Below the pieces are notes generated by a model. That model was not told the DNA's origin. It did not search any database and saw nothing but the letters and a program-made list of their open reading frames with translations. Below, one piece after another: positions 1-9,730 of a stretch of 64,000 bases of DNA (position 1 is the stretch's first letter; each line of letters opens with the position of its first letter). The position numbers were made by a program, and so were the translations under genes. The stretch comes from Iris pallida. Lineage: Eukaryota; Streptophyta; Magnoliopsida; Asparagales; Iridaceae. Where the stretch lies: positions 19,004,219 to 19,068,218 of the forward strand of contig JANAVB010031417.1 of the NCBI GenBank assembly GCA_029216955.1, in the 5' to 3' direction.

Positions 1-159
1 AACAGAACTTTAACAAAACAGATTTACGTATATAGAACAATGTAAATTAGTCGAAAAATTGAATTTCATTACAAAGGAAAACAAATACATTACAAAAGAA
101 ACCTGACAAACAGAATATATACAAGGAATTTGTTAGCCAATTTACATTGTCATTTTCTT
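1..159. other. 3-prime flank of the Ulp1-like gene
   Basis: AT-rich sequence downstream of the minus-strand stop codon at 160-162. I see no open frame, repeat unit or clear polyadenylation signal I would defend. It probably holds the 3-prime UTR of the gene to its right. Confidence 0.4.
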
Positions 160-696
160 TTATTGTACAAAAGGAACTGCACATTCACTCATAAGCAAAG
201 CCTTAGCCAAATTTAGCCTTCTCTTTACAATAGTATTGTGAACTATTTTGTTTGTTTTCTTCTGTAAATCAAATGGAGCTCTCGACAACTTTTCAATATA
301 ATATGAAACATACAGCAGGCAGCTGGGTGATAGTTGCTGTGGGCATTCTTTGCAAACCTTGAGCTCTGTTGTTTCGTATTCCTGGATTGCTGGGCTTTTA
401 TTCCTCATCAATGCAATCTTCTTCATTACAATTGGCTCGATTTTATTCTTCATATATTTTGCATCCTGGATTTCCTTAGCGCCCGTATTTTTCCGCAATG
501 AGTTGTAGTGCGTCCAAACATAGGAGCTGAAGTTGAATGCCAGCAGCGTATAGTGTTTATTCTTCTCGCGGAAGAGTGGCACGAATAGCCATTCAATGTC
601 ATCTTCCAGCTCCATGATAAAATCTTCTATATCAACTTTGAAATTGTACACTGCTCCAGGTGTTGGATTTTTTTCATCGACATACTGGGCAGTACT
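160..696 (-). CDS. Exon 5: catalytic part of Ulp1-like protease
   Basis: The 178 codons follow an AAACAG acceptor. The block WLFVPLF then KHYTLLAFNF gives the expected catalytic His. The position where Asp normally follows (D-S-L) reads HYNSLR, so Asp is replaced by Asn. A Gln-x(5)-Cys block (CPQQLSPSC, then LLYVSYYIEKL) gives the oxyanion Gln and the nucleophile Cys. The usual DCG around the Cys is degenerate. The exon ends with a natural TAA at 160-162. The fold assignment is sound; activity is doubtful. Confidence 0.75.
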   Translation of the reverse strand, partial: STAQYVDEKNPTPGAVYNFKVDIEDFIMELEDDIEWLFVPLFREKNKHYTLLAFNFSSYVWTHYNSLRKNTGAKEIQDAKYMKNKIEPIVMKKIALMRNKSPAIQEYETTELKVCKECPQQLSPSCLLYVSYYIEKLSRAPFDLQKKTNKIVHNTIVKRRLNLAKALLMSECAVPFVQ

Positions 697-803
697 CTGT
701 TTTCCAGAAGAAAAAAAACAAAAAATAATATCATGAGTTAGTTTTTTACAACACTATTAGTAGCTGTACACATTAATATTTATTTTTCAGTTTCGATTCT
801 TAC

Positions 804-1056
804 CAATGAATGGGGCATCATGATTGCAAACCATTTACATTGTGCACCCTGCGAGCTTGACTGCATGTTCTGCCTTAATTCGGCTTGAACTTCGTTCATA
901 AGCTTTATTAAGTAGTTCATAACACCGGCTTATATATCCGCCTCATTTAGTATGTCTTGAAAATCTTTAGCATTTAACAACATGCTGACATCATTGTTTC
1001 TTCTTCTTATTTTACATTCTTCTGGAGCATTTGGAATGTACATGTATACATAATCA
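804..1056 (-). CDS. Exon 4: start of the Ulp1 domain, interrupted by TAA
   Basis: It joins exon 3 in phase 2 after a TTTATGTGCAG acceptor and ends at a GTAAGA donor. The codons give a segment (LNAKDFQDILNE, then VMNYLIKLM) matching the first strand and helix of Ulp1 domains, where an exit-gate helix precedes the WLFVP block. A TAA at 930-932 interrupts it, but the same frame continues as plausible protein (NEVQAELRQNMQSSS) to the donor. I therefore read a single nonsense change inside a true exon, not an exon end. Confidence 0.7.
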
Positions 1057-1129
1057 CTGCACATAAATTTAGTTTCGATTATGATAATAATATAGGCTAA
1101 TGATAAAATTGCATAAAAATAACTCCAAT

Positions 1130-1838
1130 AGAGAATGATCATTCTCCGTTATGAAATGGACGGAGAATGTCATTCTCCGTTATGAATTGGACGGAGAATG
1201 TCATTCTCCGGACGGAGAATGATCATTCTCCGTTTTAAAATAGACGGAGAATGTCATTCTCCGTCATTTTCCGTGTTAAAATAGACGGAGAATGTCATTC
1301 TCCGTATTCAAAATAGACGGCGAATGATATTCTCCGTTTTGTATTAACACGGGGAATGGCATTCTCCCTTTAATTTGACCCAGAGAATGACATTCTCCGT
1401 CTCAATAAGGCGGAGAATGCTCATTCTCTAGGTCAAAATATAAGGAGAATGTCATTCTCCGTTATAAAATAGACGGAGAATGGCATTCTCCGTGTCAGTG
1501 AGACGGAGAATGTTCATTTCTCTAGGTTAATGCAAGAAGAAAGGTCATTCTCCGTCTATTTTGACACGAAGAATGACATTCTCCGTCTCATATTAGGCGG
1601 AGAATGCTCGTTCTTTAGGTCAAAAACACAGAAAATGCCATTCTCCGTGTGTTTAAACACGGAGAATGCCATTCTCCGTCTCAAAATAGACGGAGAATGG
1701 CCATTTCTAGTTCAAATGACACAGAAAGGGCATCCTCCGTGTATTTTATAGACGGAGAATGATCATTTTCATTTGCCGCGTCAATATAAACGGAGAATGT
1801 CATTCTCCGTTTTAAATGAGACGGAGAATGATCATTCT
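1130..1838. repeat. 31-bp palindromic satellite filling intron 3
   Basis: The same family fills most of the 827-bp intron 3. The part from about 1310 to 1838 is a near copy of 5316-5836 in intron 1, including the odd non-repeat word ATGCAAGAAGAAAGG. The intron 1 copy carries exactly one extra 31-bp unit. Confidence 0.95.
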
Positions 1839-1883
1839 TCCTTGTGAATTGTACAGAAATTGGTTCAAGTTTAGAATACTTAC

Positions 1884-2456
1884 GTTGGAGACATCCTTCT
1901 TTGGTATACGATGCTCCTGTATATTTGCTTCAGCTCATCGTCTGCAAGGTTCCAAAGTCTGAGCTTCGGACATTGCATCAGCATTTTCCCCTCTTTAACA
2001 AGCTTTGCTGTTTGAGGAGATTCTTCCTCAAGTTCTTCAGGAGCTGACATCTCCTTTTTATTGTCTACCTTCTCGGGGCTGGAAGGAGCTTTTTTTTCCC
2101 AGCAGAAGCTACTTTCTTTCTGGGACTGGAAGGATCTTTTCTTTTCCGACCAGGACCTGCCTTCTTACTTGTTGTAGCATCGGATGTTTTCTTCTTTTGC
2201 AATATAGTAAAATCATCCTCATCTGCAGCATTTGATTGTTTTTTAGTTCCAGCAGGTTCATTTGCTCTTGTGTAATGCTTTTGGGGAACTGCTTGAGTCT
2301 CCCCACTTTGCAATGCTTTAGCCATTGCTTCAAGGTTAACAATTGTATCATTCTTCTGTGTGATTTCGTCTTTCAACGATGCAACTTTCTCTAGAAGTTT
2401 GTTGTTATCATCATTGAGCTTTTCATTCTCTTTTTTGAGATCCTCTGTCATTTTCA
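1884..2456 (-). CDS. Exon 3: lysine-rich linker with a frameshift in an A8 run
   Basis: It begins after a TATATCAG acceptor and ends at a perfect GTAAGT donor. The first part codes a short coiled coil (KKENEKLNDDNNKLLEKV) and a Lys/Pro/Ser-rich linker. At the run of eight T on the plus strand (about 2091-2098) the frame is lost. The next frame is open and protein-like from there to the donor, with an acidic stretch and then a Trp- and Tyr-containing segment. One extra base in the run would join the two parts. This could be a real lesion or a homopolymer sequencing error. Confidence 0.7.
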
Positions 2457-2557
2457 CTGATATAAAAACAAACAACAACAAGAGGTATGATGTCAATATT
2501 ATATAATCTTTTTTTTTAAAAATAATGAAAAATATTATTATCCGTTTACTTTAATCT

Positions 2558-3075
2558 GGAGAATAGTCATTCTCCGTGTCAAAATAGACGGAGAATGTCA
2601 TTCTCCGCGTAAAAAATAGACGGAGAATGTCATTCTCCGTGTCAATTTAGACGGAAAATGTCATTCTCCGTGTCAAAAGAGACGGAGAATGTCATTCTCC
2701 GTGTCAAAATAGACGGAGAATGGCATTCTCCGTTTCCAAATAGACGGGGAATGTCATTCTCCGTGTCAATTTAGACGAAGAATGACATTCTTCGTCTAAA
2801 TTGACACGGAGAATGACATTCTATGTGTCAAAACAGACGGAGAATGTCATTTCTATGTCAAAATACAGAAAATGTCATTCTCCGTGTTAAAATACTAGCG
2901 GAGAATGTCATTCTCCGTGTCAAAATAGACGGAGAATGTCATTCTAAGTGTGTTTTAATACGGAGAATGACATTCTCCGTCTATTTTGACATGAAGAATG
3001 ACATTTTATAGGTCAAAACACACAGAAAACTTCATTCTCCGTGTACTTTGACACGGAGAATGGTCATTCTCCTTG
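2558..3075. repeat. 31-bp palindromic satellite filling intron 2
   Basis: The same unit fills most of the 670-bp intron 2. It is cleanest around 2580-2730, where successive GACGG starts fall 31-32 bp apart. Unit spacers are mostly TGTCAAAATAGA in one orientation, with an inversion near 2790. Confidence 0.95.
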
Positions 3076-3126
3076 TTAGATACAGGTAATTACAGATTAA
3101 AATAGACAAAAAATATAAAATCTTAC

Positions 3127-4518
3127 CTTTTAGAAGTAGCTCCTCAACACGTTGACGAAGCTTCTCATTATCAGCAGTAAGCTCAGACTTCTGCTTTCTC
3201 AGGGAGTCTAGTTCCGACCCCTGTGCCTCCAGTTCTTCAACTCGCTCATGGAGTTTCTTATTATCATCAATAAGGAGCGATTTCTCGTTCCTTAAAGAGT
3301 CTAACTCCTTCTCCAAGCCATCAGCAACGAGCCCCACAGCACGTTGTTGGGCTACATCTGCCGCTAGTTGCTGGGCTCTTTCCTGGAGTTGCTCATTCTC
3401 AGCGATAAGCTGAGATTTTTCCTGTAAGACACGCAACATATCTACATTGTCAGCTGTAGAGGGTGCTGGTGCTTGAGCTTCAGTTTGTGGTTCTTCTTCA
3501 TCAACAGAATTATCTCCACCTTCTATACATTGCTGCTCTGCTGGGACTTCTTCAAGTTCATCAACATTCAATGCAACAAGATTATTGAATATCAAATCCG
3601 AATCCATTTGAGCACCTTGATATTCATTTTTTAGGAATATCGAGATTCTATTCCCATCCCATGTATCGAATCTCGGAGATGCGACTGTTGGTTTGCACTT
3701 CCTCTCTATCATTCGATTGTGCTCTGCAAACCAATACAAGAAGTATATCGTACAACCTTCAATCTTCTTGTACGATATATCAACATCACCATCTTCAGAT
3801 TTTGTGACAGCCCTCTTTATGCTGTCCATGACGTACCCCAGTATAATCCGAGGCCAACAGATGCTTTTTATAACATCTGTGCTCTCCACCAGAGCGAAGA
3901 ACTTGTATGGCAAGTTCGACCCCCCCATTCTGGTAAAGAATGCTGTTTGGCACAAGTTGAATACTATTAACTTGGCCAATTCATCAGGACTTGCATTTTT
4001 GCCCCCCAGCAGCTCTAATATCCTTTTCCTAACTTCTGCGTTTGAGACTTCAGCATTTTTGCCCTTGAAATTTTTCAGCAATCTTGTGAAGTGTTTTGTA
4101 CACATGCTGAATGAGTCTGCTGGTGGGGGGGTCTTATGCTTTTCAGTGATGATCTTCAAATACTTCTCATCAACTTCAGTGTCATCATTCATTGGCAGAC
4201 CGAAAATGGTTGCCATCTCATCAGCAGTTGGTGCTACCTTGACACTGCTGCTCAATTGGAAATATCCAATTCCATCTTCTTCCAAATAAGTCCCCATCAA
4301 GTTCTTCAAACCTTGGATGACTTTAGATAGTTCTGATTTTTTCACCTTAGTTCTGTAGAATACATCTACGAAGTTGTAGAATCCTACATTCTTCAAGCTT
4401 TCAACAACTGCTTCAGGTAAATGGCGAAACTTTTCCTTCACCTCATCCATGAGAGAGAGTATTGGGGTGAATGTTGCACGGAAAAGCCTTTCTTCTTTGT
4501 TCCTGACAGTTTTTTTTC
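3127..4518 (-). CDS. Exon 2: PMD-like domain followed by coiled coil
   Basis: The 464 codons run from a TTTTTAG acceptor to a GTAAGA donor. The first two thirds contain a motif of the type F-x-L-x(10)-A-x-E-x(4)-FGLP (residues FQLSSS and IFGLPMND are visible). It resembles the N-terminal region of plant transposon proteins that carry Ulp1 or mobile domains. An acidic linker follows, then heptad-rich blocks rich in Leu, Glu and Gln with repeated LR-x-EKS and DNEKL words, typical of a coiled coil. No catalytic residues are recognisable. The relation to the mobile-domain family is by motif resemblance only. Confidence 0.7.
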
Positions 4519-4563
4519 CTAAAAACAACAACAATTAGGTTTACGTCAACATTCTTCTTTATT

Positions 4564-5836
4564 ATAACAAGGAGAAAGCCATTCTCCGTCTAATATTAGA
4601 CGGAGAATGAGCATTCTCCGTTTTGTATTCACACGGAGAATGCCATTCTCCGTGTCAAAATAGACGGAGAATATCATTCTCCGTCTATTTTGACACGGAG
4701 AATGGCATTCTCCGTTTTGTATTAACACGGGAAATGGCATTCTCCGCGTGTTTTAAAACGGAGAATGCCATTCTCCGCGTTAGCAAGACGGAGAATGCTC
4801 ATTCTCCGCTTCAGAAAGACGGAGAATGCTCATTCTGTAGGTCAAAATACAAGGAGAATGGCATTCTCCCTTTATTTTGTCCCGGAGAATGAGCATTCTC
4901 CGTCTCAGTAAGGCGGAGAATGGGATTCTCCGTCTCATATTAGACGGAGAATGCTCGTTCATTAGATCAAAATAAAGGGAGAATGCCATTCTCCGTATCA
5001 AAATAGACGGAGAATGTGATTCTCCGTTTTAAAATAGACGGAGAATCTCATTCTCCGTTTTGTATTAACACGGGGAATGGCATTCTCCCTTTATTTTGAC
5101 AAAGAGAATGACATTCTCCGTCTCAATAAGGCGGAGAATGCTCATTCTTTAGGTCAAAATACAAGGAGAATGCCATTCTCCGCGTGTTTTAATACGGAGA
5201 ATGCCATTCTCCGTCTCATATTAGGTGGAGAATGCTCGTTCTTTAGATCAAAATAAAGGGAGAATGCTATTCTCCGTGTTAATACAAAACGGAGAATGAC
5301 ATTCTCCGTATTAAAATAGACGGCGAATGGCATTCTCCGTTTTGTATTAACACGGAAAATGACATTCTCCCTTTATTTTGACCCAGAGAATGACATTATC
5401 CGTCTCAATAAGACGGAGAATGCTCATTCTCTAGGTCAAAATACAAGAAGAATGTCATTCTCCGTGTCGAAATAGACGGAGAATGCCATTCTCCGTTATA
5501 AAATAGACGGAGAATGGCATTCTCCGTGTCAGTGAGACGGAGAATGTTCATTTCTCTAGGTTAATGCAAGAAGAAAGGTCATTCTCCGTCTATTTTGACA
5601 CGGAGAATGACATTCTCCGTCTCATATTAGGCGGAGAATGCTCGTTCTTTAGGTCAAAAACACAGAAAATGCCATTCTTCGTGTGTTTAAACACGGAGAA
5701 TGCCATTCTCCGTCTCAAAATAGACGGAGAATGGCCATTTCTAGTTCAAATGACACAGAAAGGGCATCCTCCGTGTATTTTATAGACGGAGAGAATGATC
5801 ATTTTCATTTGCCGCGTCAATATAAACGGAGAATGA
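4564..5836. repeat. 31-bp palindromic satellite filling intron 1
   Basis: About 1.27 kb of the 1337-bp intron is repeat. The unit is the 19-bp palindrome CGGAGAATGNCATTCTCCG plus a 12-13 bp spacer (TGTCAAAATAGA or its complement). Blocks of opposite orientation alternate. Variants with TTTGTATTAACAC or CTTTAGGTCAAAATA spacers recur. Open frames found across the array are translated repeat, not genes. Confidence 0.95.
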
Positions 5837-5855
5837 ACAGGTCTCAAAGTTTTAC

Positions 5856-6078
5856 CTTTTTTCTTCCCTTCTTCTTGATCTTCTTCTTCCTCCCCTGCTA
5901 CTTCTTGTTCTTGTTGTTCTTGTTCTTCTACTGCTTCTTGCACTTCTTTTTCTTTTGGAGCATTTCGTCTACGAGCAACCTTCTTAACTTTCATCCCTCC
6001 TTTCGTTTGCTTTCCAACAACTATTTCTTCTCCTTCTTCTCTAACTTGGTCTACATCCATTGCTGATGATTGCGACAT
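5856..6078 (-). CDS. Exon 1: charged low-complexity N terminus
   Basis: The ATG is at 6078-6076. The 74 codons encode a basic stretch around residues 28-42, then an alternating Glu/Gln/Lys region. It ends at a GTAAAA donor (GT at 5855-5854), leaving one base that joins exon 2 in frame. The open frame continues into the intron satellite, but that translation is only repeat. A minus-strand TATA-like sequence lies about 230 bp upstream. Confidence 0.7.
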
Positions 6079-6766
6079 TGTGATGGAGATTCGCTGGCGA
6101 TTTCTTGTAAGAAATTTCTAAGATTTTTGGAGGAGATGACCTAAAATCGCAAGCGAACAGAGTATGGAAGAGGAGGGAGCGATAGAAACACTTTTTTGAA
6201 GAGTCTCTTGGTTTTGTATCTTCTGGAATCGAACCGTTTTTCTGAAGAGTTGCTGGGTTTGTTGATATTCTTAATAAATTAGAAGGGCAAAAGGGTCATG
6301 CCGTGCCCTTTTATATATTTTTAAGTTAATGCTGGGCACGCGATGAAAGTTTATTTTGGGGTGGGTTTTTTCATAAAACTTTTTAAATTTTTGGACATTT
6401 CATAAATTGCTTATGATGATACTTTAGAAATGTTAATAACAACACCCTAGCAAAATTGTTTACAAAAAATGTGATCATATACTAAGATCGTTTCGAAAAT
6501 ATAGTTATTATTCTTTGAGAGAATATAGAGGTTTATTCATTTTCCATCCATTGGCTGATTCTGGGATATTAGTTGGATGGTCACATCTTATCCATTCCTT
6601 TTTCTTCTTTCCCTTTTTTTTTTTTCCAAGAACGTTTGAAAAGAGAAAATTATTATAAGATAATCTAAACTGTCCATATCAATTTTAACTACTGAGATTG
6701 TAGCAAAAGATACAGTGATTTAAATAAAGCATGCAGCCGGTGTCCCATGCATTATATATAGTTTTT
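6079..6766. other. Intergenic AT-rich DNA upstream of the Ulp1-like gene
   Basis: Apart from the TATA-like site I see no coding frame or repeat unit. It should contain the 5-prime UTR and promoter of the minus-strand gene. Confidence 0.5.
6306..6318 (-). promoter_or_regulatory. Candidate TATA box for the Ulp1-like gene
   Basis: The minus strand reads ATATATAAAAGGG about 230 bp upstream of the ATG at 6078. It is the best TATA-like match upstream of exon 1. AT-rich surroundings make chance matches likely. Confidence 0.35.
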
Positions 6767-6773
6767 TTATGTT

Positions 6774-7118
6774 CAGGGCCGGTCCTGAGTTAATGGAAGT
6801 TCTAGACAAATTTTTAAAATGGGATCCATATATAATATAAAAAAATTGAACTAAAAAATAATACAGCCAAGACTAGAACCTAGGACCTCTTGTGTACAAG
6901 TATAACAAACTACCACTAAAAAAAAAAAAAAAAAAAAACTACCACTACACCACAAATATTTATGATAAAAGAGGATCATATTATATATTAGTTCTATTTT
7001 CAATATAAGATTACTAATATATATACATTTAAATTAATTTTTTTGGGCCCCCAAATTTTATGGGGCCTGGGCGGTCGTCCTGGCCGCCCTGGCCGCCCTG
7101 GGCCAGGGCCGGCCTTGC
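6774..7118. mobile_element. Non-autonomous hAT-like element, about 345 bp, with TSD
   Basis: It begins CAGGGCCGGTCCTGAG and ends CCAGGGCCGGCCTTGC; the termini are imperfect inverted repeats. TATGTT flanks it on both sides (6768-6773 and 7120-7125). The interior has a word ending CCACTACACCAC and no coding capacity. GC-rich ends around an AT-rich core match a widespread plant short-element family; the hAT assignment is inferred from end sequence and TSD length (6 of 8 bp identical). Confidence 0.65.
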
Positions 7119-7154
7119 CTATGTTAATTTAGTTGCTGAACAGTCTAAATCCTT

Positions 7155-7298
7155 AGACCGAGACATTTATCACAGTGTCATATCTCGTTAGCAGGAACAA
7201 AAATATAATTATTTTTGTATAAAGGTAGACCGAGACATTTATCACAGCGTCATATCTCATTAGCAAGAACAAAAATATAATTATTTTTGTATAAAAAT
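7155..7298. repeat. 72-bp direct duplication
   Basis: Two tandem units start at 7155 and 7227 with AGACCGAGACATTTATCACA. They differ at only a few positions. No function is evident. Confidence 0.85.
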
Positions 7299-7300
7299 AG

Positions 7301-7468
7301 CAGGTTTATAATCTAATTAGACTTTGGATAATAGGTTTATCCGTTTTAGAACGAACATTCGTCATAAAAGGCTCATTTCGTCAGTAAAATGTGTCGCTAA
7401 AAAATTCGAGTACCCAAAGTCTAAAACGGACAAATCTAATACTCAAAGTCTAATTACGTCTAAACCTG
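7301..7468. mobile_element. Foldback/MITE-like element of 168 bp
   Basis: Arms 7301-7350 and 7420-7468 are near-complementary over about 50 bp. Each outer end reads CAGGTTTA; the inner ends read CCGTTTTAGA on the left and TCTAAAACGG on the right. About 70 bp of unique sequence lies between. I could not define a target-site duplication. Confidence 0.65.
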
Positions 7469-7688
7469 GTACCCTCACACAAAATAATTCATAAAAATAA
7501 GTGTCTCGGTTAATAATATACTAGGTACCTAATATAATTTTTCTATGTTTTACGAGTATTACATACACTATTCCCATTTTTAAAATTAATTAGGCGGACT
7601 ACTCCTCTCATTTACAAATAATAAAACATAGGGGTTGTTAGTGTTATAACTGTCTACATAAAATATAGACATAGGGTGGTCCATGTAA
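7469..7688. other. AT-rich intergenic DNA, nothing recognised
   Basis: I see no open frame of note and no repeat. Confidence 0.5.
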
Positions 7689-7695
7689 TTAGTTT

Positions 7696-8009
7696 CAGGG
7701 CCAATTTTGATCCAGGGCAACTAGGACAACCATCCAAGGCCAACGATCCGGAGGGTCAAAATAATTAGTTTAAATATAAATATATTAATATTTTTTAACT
7801 AAAATTGATCTAGTATGTTTTATTGGCCTCATTTAACATAAGACCATTATGGTGTAGTTAGTGGTTACTATGTTATGCTTTCCTATATGAAGTCCTTATT
7901 TCAAGTTTTGTTAATGACGATTTTTTTTTTTTTTTTGTACTTTTACATTATGTGTGGGGAGGCTATTTTAGATCTTCGTCTCGGCCCATGAGCCCAAGAT
8001 CGGTCCTTG
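7696..8009. mobile_element. Second non-autonomous element of the 6774 family, inverted, with TSD
   Basis: It starts CAGGGCCAATTTTGATC and ends AAGATCGGTCCTTG. TTAGTTT flanks both sides (7689-7695 and 8010-8016). Its interior matches the reverse complement of the 6774-7118 element around TGGTGTAGT and the nearby GTTATGC/TCCT words, so it is a diverged relative in the opposite orientation. Confidence 0.65.
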
Positions 8010-8016
8010 TTAGTTT

Positions 8017-8524
8017 TAAAGTAGAGTTGCTTAGTATAATATGTATAAAATATAGAAATAGTTAAGGTAACATGTCCTATCTAATATTTTAATTAAAATA
8101 AGAATGGGTTTTTAAAAATGGTTATTCATCCAAATTGTATAGAACAGTGATTTTTAAATCCAAATAATAATGTTGGACAATTTTAAAAACTAAATTTTAA
8201 TATTCACTAATAATATATGAGACCCTATTGCTAAATATTGCTAAAAAATTATAAACATAATGTCATAAACGTATGGCGAATGAACACTCATTGGTTCTCA
8301 CTTCTCACCACCAAATAAAGAGATGCATGCACAATTGAATTCTTTGTCACTTATAAATTAATAAAATCGAATCTAATAATAATATGTGCTTGAGAATAAT
8401 TGGGATCTAGATTGTCTACTGCATGTGCTTTACACATGGGGGCGGGGATGTGATTTGTTTTTGGAATTTCGTGGAGCCAAGTTATAAATTATGATTGGAT
8501 TGGATTGAACTGATTTACGATGTA
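8017..8524. other. AT-rich intergenic DNA, nothing recognised
   Basis: Low-complexity AT-rich sequence with no supported gene or repeat. Confidence 0.5.
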
Positions 8525-9007
8525 AGGCTGTGTTTGGTAGAAATGATGAAAAAGTAGAAGAAAAGAAAAAGAAAAAGATACATTTTTCTTCTATATAAAA
8601 ATAAAAGATTATTTCTTTTTTTGTGTTTGGTAGCAAGGATAGAAAAGATAAGAGATACATTTTTTTTTTATGAAAGAAAAAGTAGAAGGAAAGAAAGTAA
8701 AAAAATATAGGGTTTACCAATTCTATCATCAACTAAAAATACTTATTTACTATTTGACTTCATAAATAATTTTTAAATAATACATTTATATGGAGGGTAT
8801 AATTGTTAATTAATACAAGCCTCCACTTTTTCTTCCACTTTGGGGGGGGGGGGGGTTGGATTTCTTAGGTTATGAGGGAAAAAGTAATCCCTCTACTTTT
8901 CCTTCATTCCTATTTTCCTTCCATACCAAACAAGAGAAAATGGATCTTTTCCTTCACTTTTTCCTCCTCTATTTTCCTTCCACTTTTTCCTCCTACCAAA
9001 TACACCC
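8525..9007. mobile_element. MITE-like element with GTGTTTGGTAG-type ends
   Basis: The left end reads GGCTGTGTTTGGTAG and the right end CTACCAAATACACCC, an imperfect inverted pair. The interior is purine-rich on the left half and pyrimidine-rich on the right, so much of it could fold back. An internal TGTGTTTGGTAG near 8621 suggests a nested or compound copy. A G-run at about 8842-8857 may be unreliable in length. No clear TSD. Confidence 0.5.
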
Positions 9008-9072
9008 AAAAAGAAATAGAAAAAAAAGTCATTTTTATGTTATTTTGTATTCTTGTTTTTACCATGGAAAAT

Positions 9073-9258
9073 GCTAAGTTTACTACCAAATTCTTACAAC
9101 ATCTCTCTCATATTTCCTTACACATGGGTCCCACCTCCCCACTCACCCCCTCCGCTACATGGGCTCCATCCGACCCTACCACTTCTCTTCCTCCTCCAAT
9201 CGAAGTCTGACACGTGGCAGTTGTAAGAGAGTTGTAAGCATTTGGTTATAGGCATAGC
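9073..9258. mobile_element. Short inverted-repeat element
   Basis: The left arm (GCTAAG, then CTTACAACATCTCTC) pairs with the right arm (GAGAGTTGTAAG, then CATAGC) over about 37 bp with mismatches. The centre is C-rich, with ACACGTGGCA near 9210. TSD not resolved. Confidence 0.5.
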
Positions 9259-9375
9259 AAAGTTCTTTTATCATTGCAACTCATACCTAGTTTGGGATTC
9301 TTTATCTTTATTATATGAAAAGTATATAACTTTTTTAAGTCGACTGTAGAAAATTTGTAATTAACTGTCAAAACA

Positions 9376-9730
9376 TGTCACGATCTGATCCCAAATTGTT
9401 GGGTCGAATCGAATCATGTCCAGCCTGCACCGTTGTGAGACGGCGGCAGTAAGTTGTTCTATTTGCAGGTATTCACAACAACATTCATTTGCATTTTGTC
9501 ACAACACGAATTTACGAATATTTAAAAACTTTTTATTCAACAATTGAAAAGTACAAACTGAAACTGAAAGTACTGAAATAAAATATTGAAACCAAAATCT
9601 ACAACTCCAACACAAATAAACTAGATAACGAGGAAAACAACTAGCTAAACGGTCGGTTCATCAGCCTCTGGTTCTGCGTCCTCCAAGGGAGACTCTGGCA
9701 ACACCACAGGATATAATACCGGGTCATAGT
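9376..9730. mobile_element. LTR-like fragment (I), truncated
   Basis: It starts TGTCACGATCTGATCCC, the same terminal form as the other LTRs here, with a small inverted repeat CCCAA/TTGGG just inside. It is interrupted at 9731 by the start of the next LTR-like piece. Its other end is not in this window. Confidence 0.45.

Larger units (their letters stand above)
160..6078 (-). pseudogene. Five-exon Ulp1-like (C48) protease gene with PMD-like N-terminal region, two lesions
   Basis: I assemble five exons: 6078-5856, 4518-3127, 2456-1884, 1056-804 and 696-160. All introns are GT-AG and all phases agree (1, 1, 2, 0) provided one base is added in exon 3. The exons then sum to 2979 nt, or 992 residues. 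Order: acidic/basic low-complexity N terminus; a domain like the plant transposon proteins that pair with Ulp1; coiled coil; lysine-rich linker; Ulp1-type cysteine protease. Ulp1 enzymes cleave SUMO-type modifiers; whether this one does is unknown. The A-run frameshift and the in-frame TAA (930-932) suggest a pseudogene or base-call errors. Ulp1 domains of this kind are frequent passengers of plant Mutator-like elements, so this may be a transposon gene rather than a host gene. I saw no terminal inverted repeats around it, but one end is cut by the window. Confidence 0.75.

Noticed and set aside
1530..1751. Open frames inside the satellite (also 2823-3011, 4546-5001, 5564-5785)
   Set aside because: They are translations of the 31-bp repeat, occur on both strands, and lie in introns.
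3693..4289. 198-codon plus-strand frame opposite exon 2 of the Ulp1-like gene
   Set aside because: A shadow of the spliced minus-strand exon; no domain or splice evidence.
1130..5836. CRISPR array (regular short palindromic repeats)
   Set aside because: Spacers are not unique but are themselves repeat, orientation flips, no cas genes, and the arrays lie inside introns of a eukaryotic gene.
8430..9210. Phe-rich frames at 8430-9210
   Set aside because: They come from the pyrimidine-rich halves of a foldback-like element.
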